A stretch of 64,000 nt of DNA from NCBI GenBank assembly GCA_025200525.1, contig CM045761.1, positions 78,583,551 through 78,647,550 on the forward strand, in the 5' to 3' direction. A model generated the notes under the pieces. It worked only from the letters and a program-made list of their open reading frames with translations, ran no database searches and was not told the DNA's origin. Origin of the DNA: Camellia lanceoleosa. Lineage: Eukaryota; Streptophyta; Magnoliopsida; Ericales; Theaceae. A program made the position numbers and the translations under genes. Shown piece after piece: positions 1-9,084 of this stretch (the first letter of the stretch is position 1; each line of letters opens with the position of its first letter).

Positions 1-1873
1 TAGGTTCGGTCCTCGATTTGCGTGCACGCGTGCACAATGGCCTCTTATGTGAGTGTGGCTGAGGTCCACTTGTGTTAGTGTAAGTTCATATTGCATTGTG
101 TATGCCATTTCATTCCATAGCGTTGTGTATGCTAGGTTGTATGTTAGCGCATTGTGTATGCCATGTTACCTCGTGCATTGTGTATGCCATTTCATAGCAT
201 GTTGCATGGTAGGATGTATCTTAGTTGCATTTCATGCATGTCATGCATATTGCATTGTATTCCGGATAGGAGTTAGACCGAGCACGGGAAACGAGGGACG
301 TTTCGCACTCCGAGTGACGGAACGTGTCTCAATTCCCCAGTCATCGACACTCCGAATCATTCATGATGGAGTTAGGTCTTGTTGTGTTTTCCTGTGCATT
401 CATTTCATATTGAGTTGTGCGATTCGACTCCTCGGCCATCATGCATCGAGATGCGTGATTGGTGACACGAGGATCGAGGCATGCATACATTTGTGAAAGT
501 ACATTGCCATGCCCCTTTCCTGCTCTTTGTTGCAGCAAATTAAGAATCAGCAGCCTTCCGGGGCTTGGCGCGCTTTCCAAGAACAGTTGCGAGCAGAGGC
601 TAATTGGGGCATCACAGTGGATTTCCGCACAAGGCAGCCCGAACATACATCATTCATCAGAGTTGAGGCAGTCCCTGGCTTGCATGCCAATTTATTGCTT
701 TCCTAGTTAAATTTGTTAATTAATTAGGGTTTTGTACTTATTCGGACTGTATTTATTTGGGACTGTATATTATTCTTTTGGACCCTCTCTGCGAGGGCAT
801 ACTTATAATAAGTGTGCGTGTGTGTGATGTATGTCTTCCAACCCCACGTCTTTCTTCCCTTTTATTTACCTGCTTATGATGGTTAGATTAGGGCATGTTT
901 CAATTAGCATACAGTATGATAGCATGTTTGCATTCATCTGTTTTGTTTGCACCGGGCTTGGCGCATCATACTAACTACATTTGTATTTCAATTCCAAATT
1001 AAATACTTGATAGCTGTTACATCTCATATACCATGTTTAGAATAGCCGAGCCTGCTATAGTTTCATTTTTGCATGTGTTGCATTAGGCATTTCTGTATAC
1101 TTAGGATTCATGCATGGATTTCTAATCAGTTTCTGTTTTGGCTTGGAGTACTCGGTGAGTTTTATGCTTTAGCATCCTTGCATGCGTGTGAGTGTTGCCA
1201 TGAATAGCATGCTTACCATGAGGCTAACTGCTTATGTGATATAACTGCCTGAATGCCTATGGGTGAAGGTTGGGTTATTTGGATTGGAACAAATCAATGA
1301 CTGTGGTCTTAAGCCCACTAGATAGTGGAAAAACCATCTTTTTCTAAGCCCACCTGAGGGTGGCAAAATCTGCATTTTAAGCCTACCTGCGGGTAGCAAA
1401 CCATCTTTCAAAAACAAACATGAACTGTTTTGTTCCAATTCAGGCGACCCGGTCTATACTTGTATGTTGTGCGCATCACATAGTAAATCTAGGCTAATAA
1501 CCGGAATAAGGACGCATAATGTTTTCAAAACTAGATATCATGGTTAGTAGAGGCCCATCTTTGATCGGGCGAGCGGGGGTGCTCACGAAGTGACCTTCCC
1601 TAATCGTACCCAAGTTCCCGAGCCGAGGTAACTTTGGTGATGACGGACACGTGGCCTTAGGAAAACGAGTCAGGGTTTCCTAAATTTCTCAAAAATAAAA
1701 TATTTAGGTGGCGACTCTGTAACTGGCAAAGCAGTCCATGTTTGACACTTCTTTTCTAAAAATCTGTTTTCTCAAAACTATTTGCCGGATTTGGACTCTT
1801 TGGTTCAAGATTAAGAACCATGACAACAAATCGAGTCCGAGCTGTAGCGAGGCCCCCTCGCGGGCTTGTTACA
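1..1873 (+). mobile_element. 3' part of a long Tat-family LTR (subtype ending TTGTTACA)
   Basis: This is the downstream part of a long LTR whose 5' end lies left of the window. It aligns throughout with the equivalent parts of the LTRs at 1982-6660, 9085-13665, 14835-19537 and 46573-50390. A conserved splice acceptor (TTGCAG ending at 535) is followed by the exon starting CAAAT. An AT-rich 3'-end-like stretch and a GTGTGTGTG run lie at about 710-835. The LTR ends with GGGCTTGTTACA at 1873, like the solo LTRs at 26377, 38181 and 46573. It abuts the 3' internal end of another element, so it probably inserted there, with CTTGT (1874-1878) as candidate target duplication. The 147-codon frame at 53-496 lies in the LTR intron and is not credited as a gene. 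Confidence 0.85.
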
Positions 1874-1981
1874 CTTGTATGTTTGTCTAAGTCTTCGGCC
1901 TTGTCAAAAATGGGTCGTCTCTGGGCTTTGACATTCACTCCTGTCACTTGTGACTTCCGAGTTCTGTCAAAGAGGGGCAAC
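1874..1981 (+). promoter_or_regulatory. 3' internal end with polypurine tract, copy 1
   Basis: This short stretch matches 8976-9084 and the reverse complement of 43338-43445, and in all three cases it directly precedes an LTR start. AAAGAGGGG (1969-1977) followed by CAAC and then TGTAGACACCCC is read as the plus-strand primer (polypurine tract). The stretch also holds inverted repeats: CTTTGACA (1926-1933) with TGTCAAAG (1965-1972), GTCAC-TT-GTGAC (1943-1954), and 1885-1920, which is complementary to the first about 37 bases of the following LTR. The PPT reading follows general LTR-retrotransposon structure; the fold is inferred. Confidence 0.8.
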
Positions 1982-2690
1982 TGTAGACACCCCATTTTTG
2001 ACCGACCTTAAGACTCAGACATAACCAACTGAGCGCTCGGTGATGGTGCATATCGTGCTCGTTCCGAAGTTTCAGAGTCTCGGCCGTGGGCCTTGCCTCT
2101 GAACTTCCGGGTTTTTCTGTGCTTTGCCTCGATTTGCAAACCAGGCTCTGTTTTTTCCGTTTTCTCTTCCCTAAGGGAGGGACAGGTCTCGTAGATCATC
2201 TCTCAGTGGCCGTAGGCTACGTTTCATGGTCATAGGCCATTTTTCCCATTTCGGAGCCCGGTTCCCGGTTTTCGGAGCCGTTGGCCGTGTGCCTCGGTTC
2301 GGGACCGCTTAACCACCTCTGTTTGCTCCGGTTTTTGGCATACATCTTATTTATTCCATTTTGAGGGACACTGTGGTCCAAGAGACCAACTTCGTGGTCG
2401 AACACCACCTCCGGTGCTTAACAATCAGTTTTCGGGGCCTCGGGCTATGTGTTTCAGCCCCTGAACCTTCAATTTGCATCTGTTTGAGTTCATTTTTGGC
2501 AAGGACCTTATTTTCATTGTTTTGAAGGTCGTAGAAGGGTGGAAGGCCAGCAATTTTTCTGAAAAGCCATCTTTATTCCTTCATCACTCACCGTCGCCCG
2601 TTTTCCTCGCTAGAAAGCTGATATTGACCATTCCCGGGCCACTTTCTTTGGCCCTCTACCATATATTTGTGTTGTATACACCTGGAAGGC

Positions 2691-2935
2691 CACCAATATG
2701 TCATGGCCGGCCAGCAATTGTTCCTGACCCTTTTGAACCCCTCTGAAAAGTTGGGTTTTCTTTCTCCTAGTTCACATTTTCAGGGTTTCAACCACATAGT
2801 TGTGTTGCGCACACATGGGAGGCCACCAATATGGGTGGCCGGCCAGCTTTCTCTGTTTAAACCTTTTGACCCTAGCCGGCCGGCCAAGGGAGGTGGCCAG
2901 CCGGCCACCTGAGCTTTCAAAAACTGGCCAGCCAT
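2691..2935 (+). promoter_or_regulatory. GGCCGGCC-type motif cluster in LTR U3
   Basis: Several copies of TGGCCGGCCA-like palindromes and the related GGAGGCCACCAATATG box lie in the 370 bp upstream of the TATA box. Equivalent clusters are seen at 9781-10030, 15540-15790, 41563-41785 (minus), 43014-43135 (minus) and 23828-23890 (minus). Similar CGGCCA runs lie upstream of the antisense genes at 8063-8150, 45446-45533 and 55711-55792. Position and repetition suggest binding sites; the binding factor is unknown. Confidence 0.65.
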
Positions 2936-3060
2936 GATCTTCACTGCTGGTTCCTTACAAATACACCCTCCTTTTCCCCCCAGATTCTGTATCCGAGGGG
3001 GGAACTTTTTGGAGGAAATTTGAATTTCATTTTCTCCCATTTTTTCTCCACTCCTTTGCC

Positions 3061-3067
3061 TATATAA
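3061..3067 (+). promoter_or_regulatory. TATA box of the long LTR
   Basis: TATATAA lies in the context TTGCC-TATATAACC. The same box occurs in the other long LTRs: 10155 and 15917 and 47401 on plus; 29515-29523, about 41422-41429, 42866-42872 and 23717-23724 on minus. A pyrimidine-rich leader follows in each. Position about 1.1 kb into the LTR fits a U3/R boundary. Confidence 0.8.
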
Positions 3068-3299
3068 CCAGCACCCCCAGCTGTCTGTTGAGGGTTACAA
3101 AATTTTGTTTAAGGCTCTTGCATACAACTCTCCCTCTCCCTCTCTTCCACACCTCCAAAACCCCAAAGTCCTACACCATTTCTACTCCATCTCCAAGAAA
3201 ACCAATCCACACTCCATTCTAGTAGCTTGGAGGTTCTTTCCAGAGGCTAGGAGCACCACTTCTTGGACCAAGAGGCTGCTGAAGTTTGGTTCTACAAGG

Positions 3300-5275
3300 G
3301 TGAGTCCATTTTCCCTCTTTTGAGCACTATTTTGATCTATATCTTAGCTCTTTGTGCTTACGATTTTGGGCTCCAACCCTAACTAGAAATAGTCTTTTTT
3401 TGAGCTTTTTTTCATATTTGATTAAGGGCCTTTCCCTGTTTGAGGCTTCCTTCTTACCCTTTGTGTTTAAACCCTCTTTTAGGCCTATTTTTGCATAGTA
3501 TTTTAGGCTTATTTGTGAGCTGTTTCGGACTTGGTTATAAACTGTAAAGTGGCTTTTTTTGAGCCCTTTTAAACATTGTTAAAGGGCTCTTCTCTGTTTG
3601 AGGCCAGCAGCTACCACTTGCCTCTTTGTCCCTCTTTTGGCCTTTTTCTTGCATGATAGTTTAGCCTCACTTGTATTTATTTTTGTGGCTTGATGTAAAC
3701 TATAAAGTGCCTTATTTTGAGCCCCTCTTCAACTTTGTTGAAGGGCTCTTTTCCATTTGAGGCCAGATGCTATCCCTTATCTCTTTTCCCCCTTTTAGGG
3801 CCCTTTTTTTGCTTGATAGATAAGCCATATTTGTGATCACTTTTGAGACTTTTTATAAACATAAAAGAGGTTTGTTTTGACATCATCTTCATGTTTTATT
3901 AAGGTCCCATTTTGTTTGAGGTCATATGCTATCTTGCATGCTTGGTTGCTTCCCATTTTGAGCCTTACACCCTAACTCTTGTTGCATGCCTTATTTGACC
4001 TTCTAGCCACTGGAATCCAGTGGATTTCCAGTGGCTTTGATGCTGTTTTGAGCTTCCAAATTAGAAGGGGGTGACCCTCCCTCACCTTGGCTTGTTTGAT
4101 GGCCATCTTGGCCTTTCAAAGCGACCCCATCTCGCACGCTTCCTAGTCACATTCTAGGGTCAATTTGTTGAGTTTTGGGACGACCATATTTGATTTTCAA
4201 AGTTGGTTTGGGTCTGCGACATGTCTATCTTGTATATGCTTAAGAATCCCCTTGTATGCCCTCTAAAGGAACCCCTCATTTGTGCATGTGTTGGCTATAT
4301 TTCCAGGGTTATTTGGGCATACTTTGGCATGTTTTATTCATTAATTTTTTCTAGTTTGATGAGTGCTCATTTTCTTCATGTACTTGCCATGTAATCCATG
4401 TTTGATAGTCAAAATTGCATGCTAATTTAAGCCATCTCGCTAGCAGTTTTTGGCCATGCTTTGAACTAAGAAAATGCATGTTTTGGGACTGTATTGACTC
4501 TGTCTTTAGACTTCACATTCAAATAATGTATGCGTTGTATAGCTATAAGTCATTTCATGTGCCTAATTTTGTGTTTCGGGGTCCATCTCATGCATCAGGT
4601 GCCATGTTTCCATGTTTCAGGGCTGTTTAGCATCATGTTTTAGTGTTGAAGTTTTCATGTTTGCATATCATGTTCCATGCCTTACCATGCTTTGGTAGAG
4701 TGGAATTCGTGCCTTAGGTTCGGTCCTCAGTTTGCGTACATGCGTACACGCGTCTCGAGTATCTCATTTTCATCTCATGGCCGCTAATGTGAGTGTGGCT
4801 GAGGTCCACTTATATTGGCGTAAGTCCATCATGCATTGCATATGCCATTTCGATTCATAGCATTGTGTATGCTAGGTTGCATGTTAGAGCATCGTGTACG
4901 CCATGTTACATCGTGTATCGTGTATGTCATCTCGTAGCATTGTGCATGCTAGGTTGTATATTAGTTACATTCCTGCATGTCATGCATATTGCATTGTGTT
5001 TGGGATAGGAGTTAGCCCGAGTACCGGAAACAAGGTACGTTTCGTACTCCGAGTGACGGAACATGTCTCAATTCCCCAGTCACTGACACTCTGGATTATC
5101 CATGATGGAGTCTTGGTCTTGTTGTGTTTATATGTGCATTCATTTCATATTGAGTTGTGCAATTCGATTCCTCGGCCATCGTGCATCGAGATGCGTGATT
5201 GGTGGCACGAGGATCGAGGCATGCATATATATGTGAAAATACATTGCCATGCCCCTTTTTTACTCTCTGTTGCAG
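3300..5275 (+). other. Predicted intron inside the LTR
   Basis: The donor AAGG-GTGAGTCC (3300) and acceptor CTCTGTTGCAG-CAAATC (5275) are conserved in every long LTR. Other plus-strand pairs are 10393-12283, 16155-18152 and 47638-49019 (donor weakened to GTTAGT). Minus-strand pairs are 29286-27765 (acceptor TAG), 41187-39554, 42639-36796 (interrupted by a solo LTR) and 23466-22233. Size is about 1.2-2.0 kb. No transcript evidence is available, so splicing is inferred from conserved sites and the T-rich, repeat-filled body. Confidence 0.6.
3355..3900 (+). repeat. Degenerate ~175-bp tandem repeats with a conserved hairpin
   Basis: Units carry AAACTGTAAAGTG, then GAGCCC, a hairpin TTCAACTTTGTTGAA flanked by GGGCTC, then GTTTGAGGCC and GCCTCTTTGTCCC. 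Clear hairpins in this copy are at 3719-3748 and, decayed, near 3559-3590. The same repeats fill the LTR introns near 10450-10990, 16230-16780, 47690-48200 (plus), 28560-29220 and 40360-41110 (minus). Confidence 0.75.
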
Positions 5276-5580
5276 CAAATCAAGAATCAGCAGCCTTCCG
5301 GAGTTTGGCGCGCTTTCCAAGAACAATTGCAAACAGAGGCTAATTGGGGCATCACAGTGGATTTCTGCGCGAGGCAACCCGAACATACATCATTCATCAT
5401 CCGGATCAGAGTCGAGGCAGTCCCTGGCTTGCATGCCAACGTATTACTTTCCTAGTTAAGTTTGTTAATTAATTAGGATTTTATATTTGTTCGGACTGTA
5501 CTATTTATTCAGGACTGTATTATTTATTTGGACCCTCCATGCGAGGGCAATGTTGTAATAAGTGTGTGTGCGTGTGATGT
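5276..5580 (+). other. Predicted second exon and 3'-end region of the LTR transcript
   Basis: The exon begins CAAATCAAGAATCAGCAGCC and is among the best conserved parts of the LTR (536, 12284, 18153 and 49020 on plus; 27764 and 39553 on minus). A short frame through it (5249-5455) stays open in the copies at 509-706 and 18126-18332, with a 9-bp in-frame size difference. An AT-rich stretch (TTAATTAATTAGG), TTGTAATAAG and GTGTGTGTG follow, resembling a plant polyadenylation region. Coding status is doubtful, because the leader lacks an ATG in this copy. Confidence 0.5.
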
Positions 5581-6660
5581 ATGTCTTCCAACCCCACGTC
5601 TTTCTCCCTTTTATTTACCAGCTTATGATGGTTAGATTATGGCATGTTTCAAATAGCATATAGTATGATAGCATGTTTGCATTCATTCATCTGTCTTGCA
5701 TGCACCGGGCTCGGCGCATCATAACTCACTGTATTGTATTTTAATTTCAAGTTGAATACGTGTTAGCTGTAGCATTCCATATGCCATGTTTAGAATAGTC
5801 GAGCCTGCTATAGTTGCATTTTTGCATGTGTTGCATTAGGCATTTCTGTATAGTTAGGATCATGCATGGATTTCTAATTAGCTTATGTTTTGGCTTGGAG
5901 CACTCGGAAAGTTTTACGCTTTAGCATCCTTGCATGAGTGTGAGTGATTGCCATGATAGCATGCTTACCATGAGGCTATGTGCTTATGTGATATACCTGC
6001 TTGAATGCCTGTGGGTGAAGGTTGGGTTATTTGGATTGGGACAAATCATCAACTGTGAGGTTTAAGTCCACTTGATAGTGGCAAAACCATCTTTTCTAAG
6101 CCCACCTGAGGGTGGCAAAATCTGCATTTTAAGCCTATCTGCGGGTAGCAAACCATCTTTCAAAAGCAAACATGAAATGTTTTGTTCCAATTTAGACGAT
6201 CCAATCTATACTTGTATGCTGTGCGCATCACATAGTAAATCTAGGCTAATAACTGGAATAAGAACGCACAATGTTTTCAAAACTAGATATCATGGTTAGT
6301 AGAGGCCGATCTTTGATCGGGCGAGCGGGGGTGCTCACGAAGTGACCTTCTCCAATCGTACCCAAGTTCCCGAGCCGAGACAACTTTGGTGATGACAGAC
6401 ACGTGGCCTTAGGCAAACGAGTCAGGGTTTCCTAAATTTCCCCCCCAAAAAATAAAATATTTAGGTGGCGACTCTGTATCTAGCAAAGCAGTCCATGTTT
6501 GGCACTTCTTTCAAAAATCGGTTTTCTTAAAACGATTTGCCGGATTTGGACTCTTTGGTTCAGATTAAGAACCGTGACATTTGAGTCCTGAACTATAGTT
6601 AGCCCAAGACGAACGGAACGGGGGGACCCATCTCTCCCGGGGTGTTCAGGGATGTCTACA

Positions 6661-6734
6661 ACAGCCTCCGGGAGCTCTACGTACCACTCTCTCGCCGCGA
6701 TGGAGCCATATCCTCGCGCAGTACGAGAAGTCAC
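6661..6734 (-). pseudogene. PMD gene exon 2, 5' fragment
   Basis: On the minus strand an acceptor (GAATGCAG) is followed by codons giving ARGYGSIAAREWYVELPEAV. This matches RGYGNTIARD.YMDLPDAV, the start of exon 2 in the PMD gene at 52697. After the GCTGTT codons the sequence stops at the LTR end (6660). Only 74 bp remain, so it is a fragment of a plant mobile domain gene. The join to the LTR is exact and carries no target duplication. Confidence 0.75.
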
Positions 6735-6745
6735 CTGCATTCAGA

Positions 6746-7390
6746 ATGAACACATGTATTCAGTTTCAGAATGAAATGTATAAGTTGCGTACAAATGAAA
6801 TGAATAAGCTACGTGCAAATGAAATGTATGAGCTGTGTGCAAAATCAAATCAGTTACAGAATCTGGGCTGTGTGTTCAGAAAATTCAAAGTATGGGTCGT
6901 GTGTTCAGAATTCAAGTGTTTGGGCTGCGTATTCAACTCTCAATCAGTGTGGGCTGTGTGTTCACCTCAACAATGGGCCGTGTGTTCAGAATTCAAGTGT
7001 TTGGGTTGTGTGTTTAACTCTCAATCAGTGTGTGCTGTGTGTTCACCTCAACAATGGGCCGTGTGTTCAGAATTCAAGTGTTTGGGCTGCATGTTCAAAC
7101 TCTCAATCAGTGTGTGCTGTGTGTTCACCTCAACAATGGGCCGTGTGTTCAGAATTCAAGTGTTTGGGCTACGTGTTCAAACTCTCAATCAGTGTGTGCT
7201 GTGTGTTCACCTCGACATCAAGTGTTTGGGCTACGTGTTCAACTTTCAATCAGTGTGTGCTGTGTGTTCACCTCAACAGTGGGCCGTGTGTTCAAAATTC
7301 AAGTGTTTGGGCTGCGTGTTCAACTCTCAATCAATGTGTTCAGAATTTAAGTGCTTGGGCTACGTGTTCAACTCTCAAACATAAGCATGG
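6746..7390 (+). repeat. 81-82 bp minisatellite in PMD intron 1
   Basis: Units contain GTGTGTTCAGAATTCAAG, TGTTTGGGCTGCGTG, CAATCAGTGTGTGCTG and TTCACCTCAACAATGGGCC. Starts of GGGCCGTGTG near 6976, 7057 and 7139 give the period; later units are shortened. The overlapping open frames (up to 214 codons) arise because the unit lacks stops, and are not genes. The equivalent intron in the giant element (52493-52696) has only scattered CTGAACACATGCATACACTG-like pieces. Confidence 0.9.
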
Positions 7391-7444
7391 AATGCATGGA
7401 AAATGCAGATTACGTTGTAGGAAATCTGAAAGCGAGGAATATAC

Positions 7445-7672
7445 CTTCTGTGCCTGATGGGAGAGGTGGGACTCCAGCTCCCACAATAAAAGATCTACCA
7501 GTGCTCGGTTGTCAAAATCAGTAAAGTGGTAGAAAACTGCCTGAGGGAGGACGTGAGTCGGAGGGTCGTACCACTCGGGAATGAATGGCTGAACCATCGG
7601 AGGTAAAGACATGATATTCGGCTCACCTTCGGCACCTGGAGAACCTCCACCTTGGGGAAAATGACCCGCCAT
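7445..7672 (-). pseudogene. PMD gene exon 1 (antisense cargo, truncated gene)
   Basis: On the minus strand an ATG at 7672 opens a 228-bp exon ending at a GTATAT donor (7444-7443). The giant element's exon 1 (52265-52492) is also exactly 228 bp. The proteins align along their length: MAGHFPQGG versus MADDIPHDG at the start, then shared PxIxPFxP, THVLP/VHVLP, a DLLLxE-LHLS block, and KVYSS/EVYSS reading into the donor. A 5' UTR intron is predicted from GTAAGT (7806) to TTTTTGCAG (7683). The exon itself has no stop, but the rest of the gene is missing, so it is a pseudogene. It is a PMD-family gene carried antisense to the retroelement. Confidence 0.8.
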
Positions 7673-8016
7673 CTCGAAAAATCTGCAAAAAGAAGCAAAA
7701 ATGAGCCAAAATTGGAAAAAGTCAACAAAAGTCAACTCTCAGGAAATGAAAAAGTCAACAAAAGTCAGCCCTTGAGAAAATCTTCCAAATGTTGAGACAA
7801 ACTTACCTCAAGTGGTGAAAATGAGAAAAGAAGCACCGAAATCAAAATTTAATCGATTCAAAGTGAAGAGAAATGAAAGTTTTCGCGAAACAACTTGGTG
7901 TGGGGCGTTGGAAAACGCATATGGAGTGCAGATCTGAGAGGGAAAATGCTCTAGGAAGGTAGAGGGACTGATTTTGGAGTTGGAGTTGTGAGGAAAAGGT
8001 GTTTGGCCGAGTGGAT

Positions 8017-8150
8017 TTAAAGTAATGAGAGCAAAAGGACCAAACTACCCCGGATTTGGGCTAGGTGGCCGGCCGGCCACCTTTTCTGGCAGGCCGGCCA
8101 CCCTCTCCCTCAAGCCTGGCTGGCGGCCTTCCCCTTGGACCAAACATGGC
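8017..8150 (-). promoter_or_regulatory. CGGCCA motif cluster upstream of the truncated PMD gene
   Basis: GGTGGCCGGCCGGCCACC and related pieces at 8063-8150 lie upstream of the minus-strand PMD start. A TTTAAAT box (about 8017-8023) lies nearer the gene. The arrangement copies that of the LTR U3 clusters and of 45446-45533 in the giant element. A regulatory role is inferred. Confidence 0.55.
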
Positions 8151-8159
8151 CGGCAGCAT

Positions 8160-8975
8160 TCCCAAGGTGGTCTCCAAGGTCCCTGCAAATTTTGGTGATG
8201 ATTGGAGTCTCCGGCACCCGAGAAAGTACAAGGAAAGTGCACTTTTCGTCGCAAAATCCCCCTGCGGGAACTTCAACTCCAACTTTCGATGCGTGTCTCA
8301 TTGTTACTCATCAAAAGCAAGGTGTGTCCTTTTTGAATATGTTGTGACCCCTCCGGGAGGTAAACCGGAGGTTGCGATTGAGCCACCTTCGTTGAAATTT
8401 GCATTGCTTTGCTCGTTGTTTCGTTTCAAAATGTGCATTCGAGTTTACACTTATCCTGCATTGTTATGCACGTCACTTGCATTTTCATGCACACCACTTG
8501 CACTATTCTGCACGTTTCACGAGTATTGTCATACCCTTATGCTTAACTTGCGTTGTCACGCGCGTCGCTTCTCGCATTGCGATGCACTCTCCAATTAACA
8601 CCGCGTTTACCTGCATTCGGTATCACACTGAACATATGTTGCTAACTATGTTATGCTTGTTGAGTTTCTTCCTTTTGCAGGCATGATATTGTATGTACGG
8701 TTTATTTGAGGCTGGTGCGACCAGACAAGCCACACAAGTATTGTATCCCCTCCGTGTGAGACGTAACGAGAATTCAATGATTCTCCGCATTCTTCAACTG
8801 CATGAAATGTAGTATTGCTTTGCATTTTTGCTTAAAATTGTTGCGTCTATTGTGAATATTCGCTTCATTACAGCTTGCTGCTTTGCATGATCATTGAGTT
8901 ACATCCGACTTTGTACATATCGCTTTGCATTTTGTCCCCTGCCTGCGGGCATGCCTGGGGGCACATTTCTCTGTT
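8160..8975 (+). other. Non-coding 3' internal region with TGCA-rich degenerate repeats
   Basis: From about 8395 to 8600 the sequence repeats GCATT-TTGC, TTATGCACGTCACTTGC and CATGCACACCACTTGC with a period of roughly 22-35 bp. Near 8690 TGTACGGTTTATTTGAGG matches, in reverse, the GAACCGTACGTACAATAT repeats at 44610-44700. I see no convincing gene; the 177-codon frame at 8065-8598 crosses motif cluster and repeats. Confidence 0.6.
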
Positions 8976-9084
8976 ATCTAGTATGTTTGTCTAAGTCTTC
9001 GGCTTTGTCAAAAATGGGTTGTCTCTGGGTTTTGACATTCACTCCCGTCACTTATGACTTTCAAGTTTTGTCAAAGAGGGCAAC
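8976..9084 (+). promoter_or_regulatory. 3' internal end with polypurine tract, copy 2
   Basis: TATGTTTGTCTAAGTCTTCG through TGTCAAAGAGGGCAAC precedes the LTR start at 9085. It aligns with 1874-1981 and retains TTTGACA/TGTCAAA and the long arm (8989-9024) complementary to the LTR start (9085-9123). The tract AAAGAGGG is one base shorter than in copy 1. Confidence 0.8.

Larger units (their letters stand above)
1982..6660 (+). mobile_element. Long LTR (4,679 bp), subtype ending TGTCTACA
   Basis: The LTR starts TGTAGACACCCC and ends GATGTCTACA, giving 8-bp inverted ends TGTAGACA/TGTCTACA. In order it holds a U3 with GGCCGGCC clusters (2691-2935), a TATA box (3061), a leader, a splice donor GTGAGT (3300), an intron with hairpin-bearing repeats, an acceptor TTGCAG (to 5275), a second exon, and an AT-rich 3'-end-like region (about 5455-5580). 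It is preceded by a polypurine tract, so its left edge is that of a 3' LTR. Its right edge runs straight into antisense PMD exon 2 with no primer-binding site and no target duplication (left flank GCAAC, right flank ACAGC). The element therefore looks like a product of LTR-LTR recombination. Confidence 0.9.
6661..9084 (+). mobile_element. Truncated internal region of a Tat-type element
   Basis: This internal stretch holds no gag or pol. Read on the minus strand it contains the 5' end of a PMD gene: upstream CGGCCA cluster, 5' UTR with intron, exon 1, intron 1 with an expanded tandem repeat, and a piece of exon 2. To the right lie TGCA-rich repeats and the 3' internal end with polypurine tract. 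The giant element at 35132-64000 has the same order between its PMD gene and 3' LTR (45870 down to 43338). The remnant is therefore the 3' end of a related element, cut within PMD exon 2 by the LTR on its left. Confidence 0.8.

Noticed and set aside
53..496. 147-codon frame, repeated at 48537-48980 and shorter at 4793, 11800, 17648, 28237 (minus) and 39936 (minus)
   Set aside because: It lies in the predicted LTR intron, starts at a non-ATG codon, is Cys/His/Ile-rich from the repeated GCATTGTGTATGCC motif, and is broken in several copies. Conservation is explained by the LTR.
6661..6700. Primer-binding site after the LTR at 6660
   Set aside because: No TGG start or tRNA 3'-end complement; the bases are PMD exon 2 in reverse.
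6746..7457. Overlapping frames of 212 and 214 codons
   Set aside because: Stop-free minisatellite units translated in several frames; repetitive VCSEFKCLGCVF-like output and no start context.
8065..8598. 177-codon plus frame
   Set aside because: Crosses the GGCCGGCC cluster, the PMD leader in reverse and TGCA repeats. The minus-strand PMD gene explains the region.
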